A DNA stretch of 57,634 nt, from positions 67,290-124,923 of the forward strand of contig JBBBWG010029865.1 of assembly GCA_037176905.1 (NCBI GenBank). Reading direction: 5' to 3'. The notes under the pieces are model-generated. The model ran no database searches and had not been told where the DNA came from. It saw only the letters and a program-made list of their open reading frames with translations. How positions within the stretch are numbered: the first letter of the stretch is position 1; each line of letters begins with the position of its first letter. Position numbers and translations under genes: made by a program. The DNA comes from Azolla pinnata (taxonomy: Eukaryota; Streptophyta; Polypodiopsida; Salviniales; Salviniaceae). Below are positions 12,486 to 23,802 of this stretch, one piece after another.

Positions 12486-14455
12486 NNNNNNNNNNNNNNN
12501 NNNNNNNNNNNNNNNNNNNNNNNNNNNNNNNNNNNNNNNNNNNNNNNNNNNNNNNNNNNNNNNNNNNNNNNNNNNNNNNNNNNNNGATTTCCGCAGCTTT
12601 TGCAGGCGCACAGCAGGGTGTGCCACAGAGCAAGATCGGCATGGCGGCTCCTCTTCTCGACGAGCGCTGCAGCCATGGCTAGGTCGCCGGATCGCCCAAG
12701 AAGATCGACAACACATGTATGGTGCTCTACGACAGGAGCGATTCCGTATTCTTTGCGCATGGCTTCGAAATAAGTCTGGCTCTCGGAGACGAGGCCCCTC
12801 TGACTGCATGCATGGAGCACAACCACAAATGTGATCAAGTTCGGCTTCACCCCTTCCCCTAGCATCTTGTCGAAGGCGCGGAAAACGTTCTCGTATTCGC
12901 CGACTTGCACGTACCCGCTCATCAACGACGTCCACGAGACCACGTTCTTTGCCGGAAGCTTATCGAACACTTGCTGCGCTTTCGCGAGCGATCCGCACTT
13001 GGCATACATGTCGATCAAGGTGCTGACGACGAGATTCGCGCCCAGCAATCCGCGCCTTTCGATCTCGCCGTGGATTTCTTCGCCTTTGCGTTCCGCTCCG
13101 ACGACGCCGCAGGCTTTCAAGCTGCAGATGAACGTGACGATGTTGGGGGAGATCCCACGCGATTGCATGTCCTCGAAGCACTTGAGCCCTTCCTCGCCGA
13201 GCCCATGCTCGGTGTACCCATCGATAAGCGCAGTCCATGTGACCACATCTTGAACTCGTAGCTCGTCGAAGACTTCTTGCGCTTTCGTAAGCATGCCACA
13301 TTTGGCATACATGCTAACCAGCGCATTCCCGACATACGGGTCTCTCTCTAGGCCTCCCCATTCTCGAATGTCTCCATGCACTTCCTGACCCTTGTTCGAA
13401 TCTCGAATCTGCGCGCATGCTTTCAATATGCATGCGAATGTGACGCCGTCGGGATGAATACCTTCTAGCCGCATGTGCTCGAAACACATGAGGACTTCCT
13501 CGTTCCTGCCGTCATCGGAGTAACCCGAGATGAGGGCGTTCCAGGAGACGGCGTTTCGAACGAGAAGCTTATTGAAGACATTTTCCGCGCTGGCGAGCGA
13601 GCAGCATTTCACATACATGTCCACCAGGGCACTGCCGATGAAGAGGTTTCTCCCCAGAAGGCCCTGCCTTTCGATTTCGGCATGCAATTCCAGACCCTTG
13701 TCCATATCTTGTATGGTTCCACACGCTTTCAACGCGCAAACGAATGTAACGGAATTAGGGAATATTCCCAGCGATTGCATGGTCTCGAACCTGTCTAAGG
13801 CTTCTTTGCCGCAGCCATGTTCGGCATAACCTGAAATGAGGGCTGTCCAAGAGACCACATTCCTTACTCGTAACTCATCAAACACTTTCTGCGCTTTCGA
13901 AAGCATCCCACACTTTGCATACATATCAACCAAAGTGCTCCCAGCAAAAAGATCTTTTTCAACTCCAAGCTCCCGGGCCTTCTCATGCATTAGGGCCCCT
14001 CTTTCCAGGTCTTTGAGGCTTGCACATGCCTTCACTAACGCCACTAAAGTATCGATATCTAGATGAGCCGAGGAGTCTTCTCGCATTCTCTTATACAAAG
14101 CGAATGCTTTCTGGGGCTTCCCATATTTCAAATAGCCCCTAATGAGAGAATTCCATGACCTCGCATTCCGATCTATCACTTTGTCGAAAGATTCTTGGGC
14201 ACGATCAGTGCATCCGAGATCGACCAAAACTGACACGAGCCGGTTTCCAAGTACGGCATGGCCATCCATTTGATGCTTCTGTAAGTATGACTGCAAGCGT
14301 AGAGCATATGATCGATCCTTTGCATGCCTGCATCTCTGAAGGAGGACTCGGATATCCTCGATCGAAGGTGGAGAAGGATGCTTTTCTTCTAGAGAGATTA
14401 TAGCTTCTTCTAAGCCAACAACCGGCCATCCACATTCCTTGCTGTTCTTCAGCAT
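12418..14455 (-). CDS. PLS-type pentatricopeptide repeat protein (PPR gene 1)
   Basis: The frame starts at ATG 14455 and runs without introns to the gap at 12585. If the 100 Ns are removed, it continues in frame across the junction (KSCGN joined to LELGKHAF) to a TAG at 12418-12420, giving 645 residues. It shows successive P-L-S triplets with the hallmarks STLVDMYAKCGMLSKAQKVF, VVSWTALISGYAEHG and VTFVCALKACG, about 15-17 motifs in all. Near the C-terminus HHTCVVDLLGRSGDLAMA and LWHTLLCACKSCGN mark the start of the E region, but the frame stops about 22 residues later. E2, E+ and DYW domains are absent. Family role: sequence-specific binding of chloroplast or mitochondrial RNA, usually C-to-U editing. 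Without DYW it would need a partner deaminase. A 3' intron leading to more of the E region is possible but I could not find it. Confidence 0.88.
12486..12585. other. Assembly gap (100 N)
   Basis: Exactly 100 N, the conventional placeholder for a gap of unknown size, inside PPR gene 1. The reading frame and the flanking duplication both suggest that the real distance is zero. Confidence 0.97.
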
Positions 14456-15975
14456 GTCTAAATCTTTCTGTACAGAAGATCGTACCTCTTGATGTAGAAC
14501 ACCTTCAAAAGAGCTCCACTGCTAACACAAACGACTGAATTTTGAGTTCTGGTTAGATGAGAAATGGTTTGAAAGATGGGATGCAAAACTTCTACTTCCT
14601 AAGGCATCAACAAATTGCTATGCGAATAAAGCTTTTTTAGAACACCAAGGTATGACGACTTGGGAAAAATGTGGCTTCTCCAGAACTACATGGGTTTCAC
14701 CTACCTACGGAAAACCAGATTCTTCTCCAAGCAAGCAAACAGAATACATGCTCGAGCCCATCCAAGTATCTGCCTGCTATTTGAGTCATTGCTTCCATAG
14801 GGCTTAGTTCACATCCACTAATGATGTGAACAAGCAGCAGCATGGGGATTACAACCCTAATCATGATACAAGATGCAGTTCATACATCCAGTAACACCAT
14901 TTTGAGGAGTCAAAACATAGAACAAGCAGGGAATGTGGTCAACAGCTCTAAACCCTAAACTGGAAAGCAAAGTGCAGCTCATACCTCCATGAACACCATG
15001 CGAAGGAGTTGTACATAGAACAAGCGGCAGAATGTGGATGGCAACTCTAAACCCTAAATAGGGATACAAGGTGCAATGCCAATACAACTAACCGAATCAC
15101 ATTGCGTCTCATCAGTACAATGTCCCATCAATCCTGCAAATAGCCTTGGTTACGATGCCCGCCCAACTCATTGATGTCAGCCATGTACTTCCGCTATATC
15201 TAGAACCATTTCTTCCATCATATGCACTAAGATCATTATCCTAGATATTTAGCAACTCTAAACTCTAGCTTGATTCCAGTATAGATGGCCTGAATTCAAC
15301 CGTATTCGACATTATTCTTCTATGTATCATTTGCTGATATACATTTATTTGACCTCTAGAATCGGTTCGATCCATCTTTCTTTACTCTATCCCACTCCTT
15401 CTCTATCTCTCTCAGCAGGAAGCTACCAGGTCATCAACACAAAAGTAGCTACTTTCCAAACACATCTTCATCACCAGCATATATATCATTTCTGGTAGAC
15501 CACAAAGAAACATAAGCGCCATCGGAAACATCACCAGGGCAATGGATACACAAAAAAGAAGGCCCCTCACCTTGCTCTCGGGAGCGATCGACCGCGCCTT
15601 GGGGCAGCTCCTGCTCCAAAGGACCAGCTCTGATGGGGAAGCCCGCATCTTTCTGTTCTCAAAGTCTTTCTACGGTTTGGGAGGTGCAGGGTTTTCCATA
15701 GCCCTTCAACCGAACGCCATAGGCAACAAGCCCTTGTTTCACCAGCAGGGAATTTCCAAGAAGAACGGATCCGAGAACCCACACCGAATCTGGAGGTGCC
15801 CTGCACATTCTCGACATCCACCGATTGCTGAAGGACCGATTCCAAGGCCTAGAAACTAGTGGGCACTTTGGGGGGTCTAGTCCCCCAAGCCTTGAGCTCG
15901 ATCAAGCAAATGGGGAGTTGCAATGGAAGCTTGACGATGCTCAAGACAACAAATGCCAAATTTGTCTATGCAATC
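14456..15975. other. Intergenic region upstream of PPR gene 1
   Basis: The PPR frame stays open upstream of its ATG for about 70 nt but has no further ATG. The rest contains the repeat at 14828-15085 and, at 15542-15860, a GC-richer block with unremarkable frames on both strands (106 codons on +, 92 on -). I recognise none of these as a protein. Confidence 0.45.
14828..15085. repeat. Three-copy tandem repeat of about 92-98 bp with AAACCCTAAA motif
   Basis: Copies begin GAACAAGC at 14828, 14920 and 15018. Each carries an AACCCTAA word, a GATACAAGRTGCA-like segment and a CAGTTCATAC-like segment. Confidence 0.8.
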
Positions 15976-16470
15976 AGGGAATCGCGAGATGCTCGAAACA
16001 AATCGCAAACTTTGTCTCTATGGAATCGCGAGATGCTCGAACAAATCGCAAACTTTGTCTCTATGGAATCGCGAGATGCTCGAACAAATCGCCAAACTTG
16101 TCTCTATGGAATTGCGAGATGCTCGAACAAATCGCAAACTTTGTCTCTATGGTATCGGGAGATGCTCGAACAAATGGCAAAACTTGTCTCTATGGAATCG
16201 GGAGATGCTCGAACAAATGGCAAAACTTGTCTCTATGGAATCGCGAGATGCTCGCACAAATGGCAAAACTTGTCTCAATGGAATCGCGAGATGCTCGAAC
16301 AAATGGCAAAACTTGTCTCAATGGAATCGCGAGATGCTTGAACAAATGGCAAACTTGACTATGGAATCGCGAGATGCTCGAACGAATCGCAAACTTGTCT
16401 ATGGAATCGCGAGATGCTCGAATGAATGGCAAACTTTGTCTCTATGGAATCGCGAGATGCGAGCTGCCCA
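15976..16470. repeat. 43-bp tandem array, about 12 copies, open in all three + frames
   Basis: The unit is ATGGAATCGCGAGATGCTCG followed by AACAAATGGCAAAACTTGTCTCT (43 bp). Copies start about every 43 bp, with a few of 38-44 bp. Since 43 is not a multiple of 3 and the unit holds no stop codon in any forward frame, each frame cycles through the same 43-residue repeat, with phrases such as MESRDARTN, YGIARCSNK and WNREMLEQ. All three frames are open for 160-185 codons. Nothing shows that any frame is translated. Confidence 0.93.
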
Positions 16471-17462
16471 AGTCTTGTGCTTGTGCAGGTCTTTCTGTCG
16501 AGAACTTTAGGTATGTAACAAGACCTTCTCGAGCCCTTCTGGATCCTGTATTGTGGCATCGAGTACCCGAACTGTTCTTTCCCAGCATCCAAAACACAGT
16601 ATATGTACACATGCATTGCCTTGATCGGCCCGAACCGATCCATGCAACATTCGAGCATGCCTGGCTTTCTGGCCTTCCGCGAGCCTTTCGCTTAGTTCGT
16701 TACACTAAAGTGTCGAGCAGGGCCAGATTGCGCCATCCAAGACCTATACAAGCTTGGTTTAGAAAAAGCAACTCATCTGTTGCTAGCTGAGCTCCTCGAA
16801 CAAGAAGCCCATTTTGTAATCGCAAGGCTTATACCACACCTTTCCAAAAAGAATCGAATCAGCTAGTGTATTGAAGACCTTTGTGGTTTGCAATTAGAGC
16901 TCTTAGCGCTTCTAGTTCAATTGTGTTTTGCAACTGGCAACTCAATTGTGACACGATCGATTTTCGGGTGAGCCTCGTTCATAGTTTGAAAGGTTTGGTA
17001 CGCAACCTAAACGATTCGTGAGAGTTAATCTGGATGAAGAGATGCAAAAATGAAGGATCTCTTTCCCCACCTCGAGACACAATGCGAGTGGATTCTGATC
17101 CATCGCAAGATTCTAATGCCGCTCCGCGGTTGGATCAATTGCACCATACACTTCAAGATCATATCTTTTCATTTGCCTCGATTTGGCTTTCCTCCATCAC
17201 GGGGGAAAACCCATCGAGATGTATTATAGATATCAAACCATTGAGATGTATTATACTCATACAGTGTTCCGAATCAATGAACATCACCGCGTTGTGAAAC
17301 ATATTTGATGTCAAATGGTTTGACCTTGATGGCATCAGAATAGATACTAATGATCCTCCATCCATCACCCTTCAGGCAAATAGTTGGAGACATGCATCTA
17401 CATCGAGCTCGAATGCCAGGATGCATCTAAATCCGATACAACGCCAAACGGGATGCTCGAAT
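16471..17462. other. Intergenic region 3' of PPR gene 2
   Basis: No recognisable gene. A + frame at 17034-17297 (87 codons) has a segment loosely like the start of an F-box (LDQLHHTLQDHIFSFAS), but this is too weak to call. The segment next to 17462 is the probable 3' untranslated region of PPR gene 2. Confidence 0.45.
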
Positions 17463-20400
17463 TTATCGAACACTTTCCTCTCGCGTCACATCCTCGGCAC
17501 TCGCATCGATCCACCGTTGGCTCAAGCGCAGGGCTTCGATCCTCGTAGCATCGGTCCACATCCGGGCGTCGGAGTAGATATTCACCATCAGAATGTATGC
17601 CCCGGCGACCGAATCGCCGGAGTTGAGCGCGGAGTCGAAGGAGCGCTTCCCTAGCTCGACATCGCCCCACTTCCGGCAAGCGCTCAGCATCGTGCTCCAG
17701 ATGACAAAATCAGGCTCAAGGGGCATCCTCTCCGCCATCAGGGCGGCATCTTCTAGTCGCCCGGCTCGGCCAAGCAGATCGACGACACAGTTCTGATGCT
17801 TGAGCGAGGGACTGATCCGATACGCCCGAACCATCGCGGCGAAGACACCGGTCCCTGCGTCGACGAGCCCCGCGTGGCTGCACGCCGTCAAGACATTGAG
17901 GAAGGAAACGGCATCGGGCGCGACGTTGGTTTCCGCCCGCATTCGCTGAAACAGCTCGAACACGCGATCGCAATCGCCCTGGCGGGCGTAGCCCGTGCTC
18001 AACGCGTTCCACGAAGCGAGGTCCCATGCAGCGAGAGCATCGACGGCCAGCTGCGCATCGGCCATGCTCCCGCACCTTCCATACATGTCGACGAGGGCGT
18101 TGGCGAGGGCGGCTTCCGACGCGGCAATCCTGCCGATCACCGCGTGGAGCTTCCTCCCGGCTTCCAGCGCGGCTCCCTCGCCGCATGCTCTCAACGCGCC
18201 CACGAAGACCCTGCTATCGGGCAGCACACCCTGCTCTTGCAGCTGCCCGTAGAGCCTCAGCGCCTTCTCGCAGTCGGCTTCCGCGCACGACGAGATCATC
18301 GAGCCCCACACGACGACATCTGGATCTATGCCCCCTCGCTGCATTTCTTCGAAGCGCATTTGGGCTTCGCCGCGGCGCCCGAGATCGGCGCAGCCCGCGA
18401 TCAGCGCCGTCCACGAGACTACGTCCCGGGACGCCGATCGATCCACCAAGCCACGCGCCTCCTCCAGCGAGCCGCATTTGCAGTACGCGTCCACCAGCGC
18501 GCTGCAGACGTACGCATCTCTTTCGTAGCCCTTTTTCGCGATCTCCGAATGGAAGCTCTGGCCCCTGTCGACGAGCCCGAGCTTGCCGCAAGCTCGTAAG
18601 CCCGAAACGTACGTGAAAGCATTCGGCGAGACACCGTCTGCGCACATCCTCGGGAAACAATTCAACGCTTCCCTGCTAGATCCGTACTCGGCATAGCCGC
18701 TGATTAACGCCGTCCACGTAACGACATCCCGAGTATCCATGGTATTGAATACTTCTTGGGCTTCTGCGATTCGGCCACACCTGGAGTACAGCACCACCAA
18801 ACAGCTTATGACATGGCAATTCGATTCGAATCCATCCTTTACGACTTCTGCGTGATACTTTTGTCCCCTTTCTTGGGCTCCTGGCTCACAGCAAGATTTC
18901 AAGACAAATATGTAAGTCAGCGCATCGGGAAATACCCCTTCTAGTTGCATGCTTTTGAAACAGTTCTCCACTTCTTCGTTAAGCTTCCGCTCGGCATATC
19001 CAGCAATGACTACATTCCAGGTTACGACATCATGCATCGATAATCCCATGAACGTTTTCCATGATTCGGACAATAGACCGCATTTTGCATACATGTCGAC
19101 CAGAGTGTTACCAACTGCAGTGTTTGTCTCTAGCCCTTGCTTCATGATTTCGATATGTAATGCTTGACCCCCCTTCGCCGCACCTTCCAGAGAGCCAAGA
19201 GCCTTCAATGTACAAACGAAAGTGATGTGATTGGGAGCCACTCCTGCTGATTTCATCTCTTCAAAACAGTTCAATGCATCCTCACCAAATGCAAGCTCAC
19301 CATATGCTGTAAGGATAGTGTTCCATGCTACTAAATCCCGAGACTCTAACTTGTCAAAACTCTGGTGCGCTTCTATGAGAGAATTGCACTTGACATATGT
19401 ATCTATCAAAGTGTTTCCGACAATGCCGTCATTTTCAAATCCCTTCTTAACAAGCTCACAATGAATCTCCCTGGTCTTATTAATACATTGCAAACTTCCA
19501 CAAGCTTTTAAACTACAGGAAAGTGTAACGGCATTTGGAGACACTTCTCCCCTCATGCTCTCAAGACACCCCAGAACTTCTTCGCCGTGTCCACAATCTG
19601 AGTAGCCTGCGATGAGAGCATTCCAAGAAATTATGTCCCGAAAAGCTAGCCTATCAAACGTATCCTCTGCCTCTGCAACGTGGGCAAATTTAGCATAAAG
19701 GTCCACTAATGTGTTTCCAACAAACGCATTTGTTCCATATCCTTTCTTTATAACTTCACTTTGTATCCGCTGTCCATCAATTAACGCTCCCAAACTAGTG
19801 CATGCTTTCAAAATGCATACATATGTACCAGCATCAGGAGCTACACCATCTGTTTGCATTCTCCCAAAGCAGAAATGTGCTTGTTCCCGGAAGAAAATGC
19901 TCTACATATCCATCCTGCAATCAATGCAGTCCATACCACTACATCTCTAGACAAGAGTGTATCAAAGACATCTTGTGCTTCCTCCAAAAATCCACATTTT
20001 GCATACAGATCTACCAAAATGCTACCGATAAACCTGTCTGTTTCATATCCTTCCATAGCGATTTCACAATGTATCTCCCGCCCTTCATATATCATATTCG
20101 ACCTCACACATGCAGTTAAGAGGGCAACAAATGTGAAACTGTTCGGATGAACGAATTCTTGCTTCATTCTATCATAGAGATCAAATGCATGCCGAGTCTC
20201 TCCCTGATCAATGTAAGCCTGGATGAGCGAAGTCCAAGAGTATTCATTCCGATACTGTAGCTTTTCGAAAACATGCACTGCACATGCAATTCTACCACAA
20301 TCGACAAATGCTGGAACAAAGTAATTTCCAAGGCACCTATTTCTATTGGACTCAACTGCATCGGATATCAGAGCAAACATACGGTTCAGACCTAGAAAAT

Positions 20401-21187
20401 CCTTTTCTTTCTTGCATTTAAGCAAGATAGATATGAAGTCATCATTTGATGGGAACTCTGTGGTCTGCTCCATGTGTAAAATTGCTTCTGTGGTGCTAAC
20501 AGTTTTCCAATCACATGAATTTTTCTGGTTTTTCTTCGAACCAATTCCTCTACGATCATCATGCAATAGGAGTTTTTCTGAATGACCAGATCCTTCGGTC
20601 CCTGAAACTGAATCATGTGTGTTTGGCAATAGAAAATCACGTGTAATATCTCCATTTTTCTTAGAATCGTTGTCAATATTCTTATCCAGCAACATGTGAT
20701 CTCCTGAAAGATAGGACATTTCCCTCTTTGACTCTGCGTTTACTTCACTTATGATTCTCGTATTACAAGATATAATCACTGTTTTCATCCAATGCCTGCG
20801 ATTACTCTCTGAATCTCCATCTTTTGCTCTGCCTGTCCTTAAACCACATGAGCTCTTTCTGTTTTTACAATCATCAAGAAACTTGTCATTTCCTTGAAAC
20901 TCAAATTGTGTAATATCAGAAACTTCTTTGCCGATGCTTAACCTTCCCAAGCCACACGAAATCTTCTTGCTTTTTCTCCGATCGATGCCTGTAAGGTCAT
21001 CGAGAAGCATTGAATTGCCTGAAAGATAGGATCTTTTACTCTCGAGAACCTCAATCTTGTCAGCGTCAATCACCATAGCCTCAGACGTGCGGTTATAGTA
21101 GGCATAAAACCACAGGAAGATCTTTGAGCCAAAAGGAGAACGAAAGCCTGTAGAAACTATACAGTTTGCAGGGTTGAAGAACATCAT
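17463..21187 (-). CDS. Long PLS-type PPR protein with a frameshift (PPR gene 2)
   Basis: Two overlapping minus-strand frames carry one continuous PPR protein. The N-terminal frame runs from ATG 21187 to about 19900, and the C-terminal frame from there to TAA 17463-17465, about 1240 residues in total. Both sides of the break are good PPR sequence (RDVVVWTALIAG before, MQTDGVAPDAGTYVCILKAC after) and the frame changes within 19884-19915, too short for an intron. Eight L/S-type units can be counted from the YAKC/YVKC/YSRC phrases. The C-terminus contains HQNCVVDLLGRAGRLEDA, WSTMLSACRKWGDVELGKRS and AYILMVNIYSDARMW, which form E1 and most of E2, then ends without DYW. Residues about 51-230 are a non-PPR region with degenerate internal repeats. 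GC content is much higher below about 18,700 than above it. It is either a recent pseudogene or carries a sequencing error. Family role: organellar RNA binding or editing. Confidence 0.8.
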
Positions 21188-21699
21188 CCAGGATGTGTGC
21201 AAAACAAGAAAAATGACAACTAAAAGAATATTATTCCCTCAGACTTCATGGTCATTCCTGAGATTGAGAACACCGTTCTGTGAACTGAAGAATGTGCTGA
21301 CTCACTCAGGTTCCATGGACACGCCAACGAGAGAAAAATTCCCTCTTTGCAAAAACCTAGAGATATCTGATTCCCTCAGATTCCATACCCATGATTGCCG
21401 ACACAAGCATACAGCTAGAAGAAGTAGAGACATCTGAGACTCCGTAGCCATTCTAGCCAGCCGAAAAGCTTTCTTGCAAGGTAAACCCGTGACATCTGAT
21501 TTCCTCACAGATTCCATAACCATTCCAGCAAGCAAGGACTCCTCCATCTCGCTCTCTTTCTCTTTCCCAATCTTTCTGGGAACTAGGGATGCATTTGTCT
21601 CAAATTCCATAGCCATTCTGATGAGCAAAGAGCACAAGGGTTCCATTTTCAAAGGATAGGATACTCGCAGGCCTTCGAATTACATCAGTATCTAGGCAT
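21188..21699. other. Upstream region of PPR gene 2
   Basis: No gene visible. The words GATTCCCTCAGATTCCATA and ACATCTGATTTCCTCACAGA recur here (near 21367, 21430 and 21488), an older and more decayed form of the repeat family at 21770-22240. Confidence 0.45.
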
Positions 21700-21769
21700 C
21701 TGAAACATGGCCAAAGAGAAAGATCTATACGTGATTTAGTTATTTGCGTAGATCCCATAGCCAGCGATT

Positions 21770-22240
21770 TCACCTGCAAGCAAGCTGAAGCCCATATCTC
21801 ATTCTGAGGTCTTCAATCTCCATAGCCATTCCATTCCATCTGCAAGCAAGCTGAAGCCCATACCCGTATCTCTCTCTCTCTCTCTCTGCAATCAAGATGA
21901 AGCCCGCATCTCATTCGGGGTCTATTGATTTCCAGTCCACCTGCAAGCAAGCTGAAGCCCATACCTCGTTCTGAGGTCTATCGATCTCCATAGCCATTCC
22001 ACCTGAAAGCAAGCTGAAACCCATATCTCAATCGAGGTCTATTGATTTCCAGTCCAGCTGCAAGCAAGCTGAAGCCCGTGCCTCGTTGAACGTTCTGAGG
22101 TCTATCGATCTCCGTAGCCATTCCACCTGAAATCAAGCTGAAGCCCACATCTCATTGAGGGTCTATCGATCGCCACAGCCATTGCACCTGCAAGCAAGAC
22201 GATCATTCTGAGGTCTATCGATCTCCATAGCCATTCCACC
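21770..22240. repeat. Degenerate tandem array of about 60-70 bp units
   Basis: About eight units built from GCAAGCAAGCTGAAGCCCAT, CTCATTCTGAGGTCTATCGA and TCTCCATAGCCATTCCACCT, with phase slips and small insertions. One unit contains a (TC)n run near 21870-21888. No protein is visible in any frame. Confidence 0.85.
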
Positions 22241-22603
22241 TGCAACCCCGTATGCATATATCTCCTTGGAGATCGATCTAGACATTCCATAGCCAGTTCC
22301 AGCATCGCTTAGACCACTCTATGATTGCAAAAATCGGCAAAAAAGATAGCCGATGCCAAATTGAAAGCCAACACAACCAAATCCAAATCGAAACCGAATA
22401 AGGCTGATCTTTTCAGGAATCGAAAACCCGATGAAAAGATGTGAGTAGATCTCCATTTGGCTATCATGCCAACCAAGTGTATGCATCGAAAGATATGCTT
22501 CATTGCATTCCAATGTGATCGATCCGAGGTCGCCTCTAGAAAACAACGATCATCCGATAGCTAGCCGGTGCATATGGGCCCGAGTTCGTTTGATCCTCCT
22601 CCC
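22241..22603. other. Intergenic, nothing recognised
   Basis: Mixed-composition sequence with short unrelated frames only. No domain, RNA or repeat was recognised. Confidence 0.4.
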
Positions 22604-22719
22604 GATCGAATCGTTTTGAAAAGTATTCCTCGAATGTAAACAAACCTAAGACATGCACAATGATCGAATCGTTCCAAAAAGTATTCCTCAAATGTAAATA
22701 AACCTAAGACATGTACAAT
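22604..22719. repeat. 58-bp tandem duplication
   Basis: The segment starting GATCGAATCGTTTTGAAAAG at 22604 is repeated at 22662 with few changes. Both copies contain AAGTATTCCTC and AAACCTAAGACATG. Confidence 0.9.
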
Positions 22720-23802
22720 TATCGTGACTTTCATTACCATGTGATCTTTTTTCATCTTTGAAAATGCTTCATGGTGAATGTCAATTGTAATTGTCATTTG
22801 AGTGTGCTAGCAAGAGTAACGCATCATCCACATCAGGTTATGCTCCTGATCGGGTTATGCTAATCCTTTCAACTTCCCCATATAAATTTCTATCACCATG
22901 GAGAAGAGTAGATTTGACCCCTCTCTTGGGAAGTTCAGGCTCCTTATTAGTAACCCACTTTAGATCGGGCTGCCATTTCTAACACGACCGAAATAATCTC
23001 ATCCAAGTTAGAAGCAATTTACCCATAAATCAAAAGATCTCTTCCAATTCCGCAAAAATAGATTAAATCTCAACTTCCAGCATAACGGTCAGATTTGGAC
23101 AGTAAATCTTTGCTATGGTCGAGAACACAAGAGCAGATATAGAGTCCTTGTTAGCAAACTAAAGCATAGATTTTGATGCCAGTTGAAGAAGCTGCTTTCC
23201 ATGGCCAGAAACAAGCCCAAATAGATTCCTTGTGAGCTGAATATGACAAAGATTGTCAAACTAGATTAATGAAGCCCCAAACAGATTCCTTGTTTGAGGC
23301 CATAAAGTAGCTTCTTCGATCTTCACACTTGGATTAAACACATCGACATCCATTACCATTTACAGTCAGAAGCCATACAGTGATGAGAGAGAGCATAGAC
23401 CTCCAGCATACCATCGGCATATATCGACAAGCTTTGGCAAATATTTGGTGGCAACAAACCACTTGGATTTCAACCACTCAGACTTTGCCAAGCTTCAAGG
23501 GGTGGTGAGTATATATCCAAAAAGGTTAAAGCTGTCCATGATGAGCTTCACATCTGAAGAAGACATAGGGTGGAACCCCAATCTCTTGTGAAACAACAAA
23601 AGCATAAACAGCAACAAAACACTGTACAGAATGAGAGAGAGAGAGAGAGAGAGAGCACCGAAATGCACGCATCACTGCTTCATTGATGACCCTTGCATTC
23701 TTGAATTTACAAAGAATTTCTTTCTCCTTTCCTGAGACCTGAAAGTACAGCTTTAAACAAAACGCTCGTTATAAATATACAAATATGTCGGAGTTTGCAG
23801 GC
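22720..23802. other. Intergenic region 3' of the TSL kinase
   Basis: No gene recognised. A (GA)n run occupies about 23632-23655. The section nearest 23802 should be the TSL 3' untranslated region. Confidence 0.45.

Noticed and set aside
15542-15860. 106-codon + frame and 92-codon - frame in a GC-rich block
   Set aside because: No recognisable motif on either strand; mutually overlapping frames are expected in GC-rich DNA.
15976-16470. CRISPR-like appearance of the 43-bp array
   Set aside because: The units are contiguous, with no unique spacers between repeats, and the context is a plant nuclear genome.
17034-17297. Possible F-box fragment
   Set aside because: Only a loose similarity over about 17 residues, with no following domain and no splice structure.
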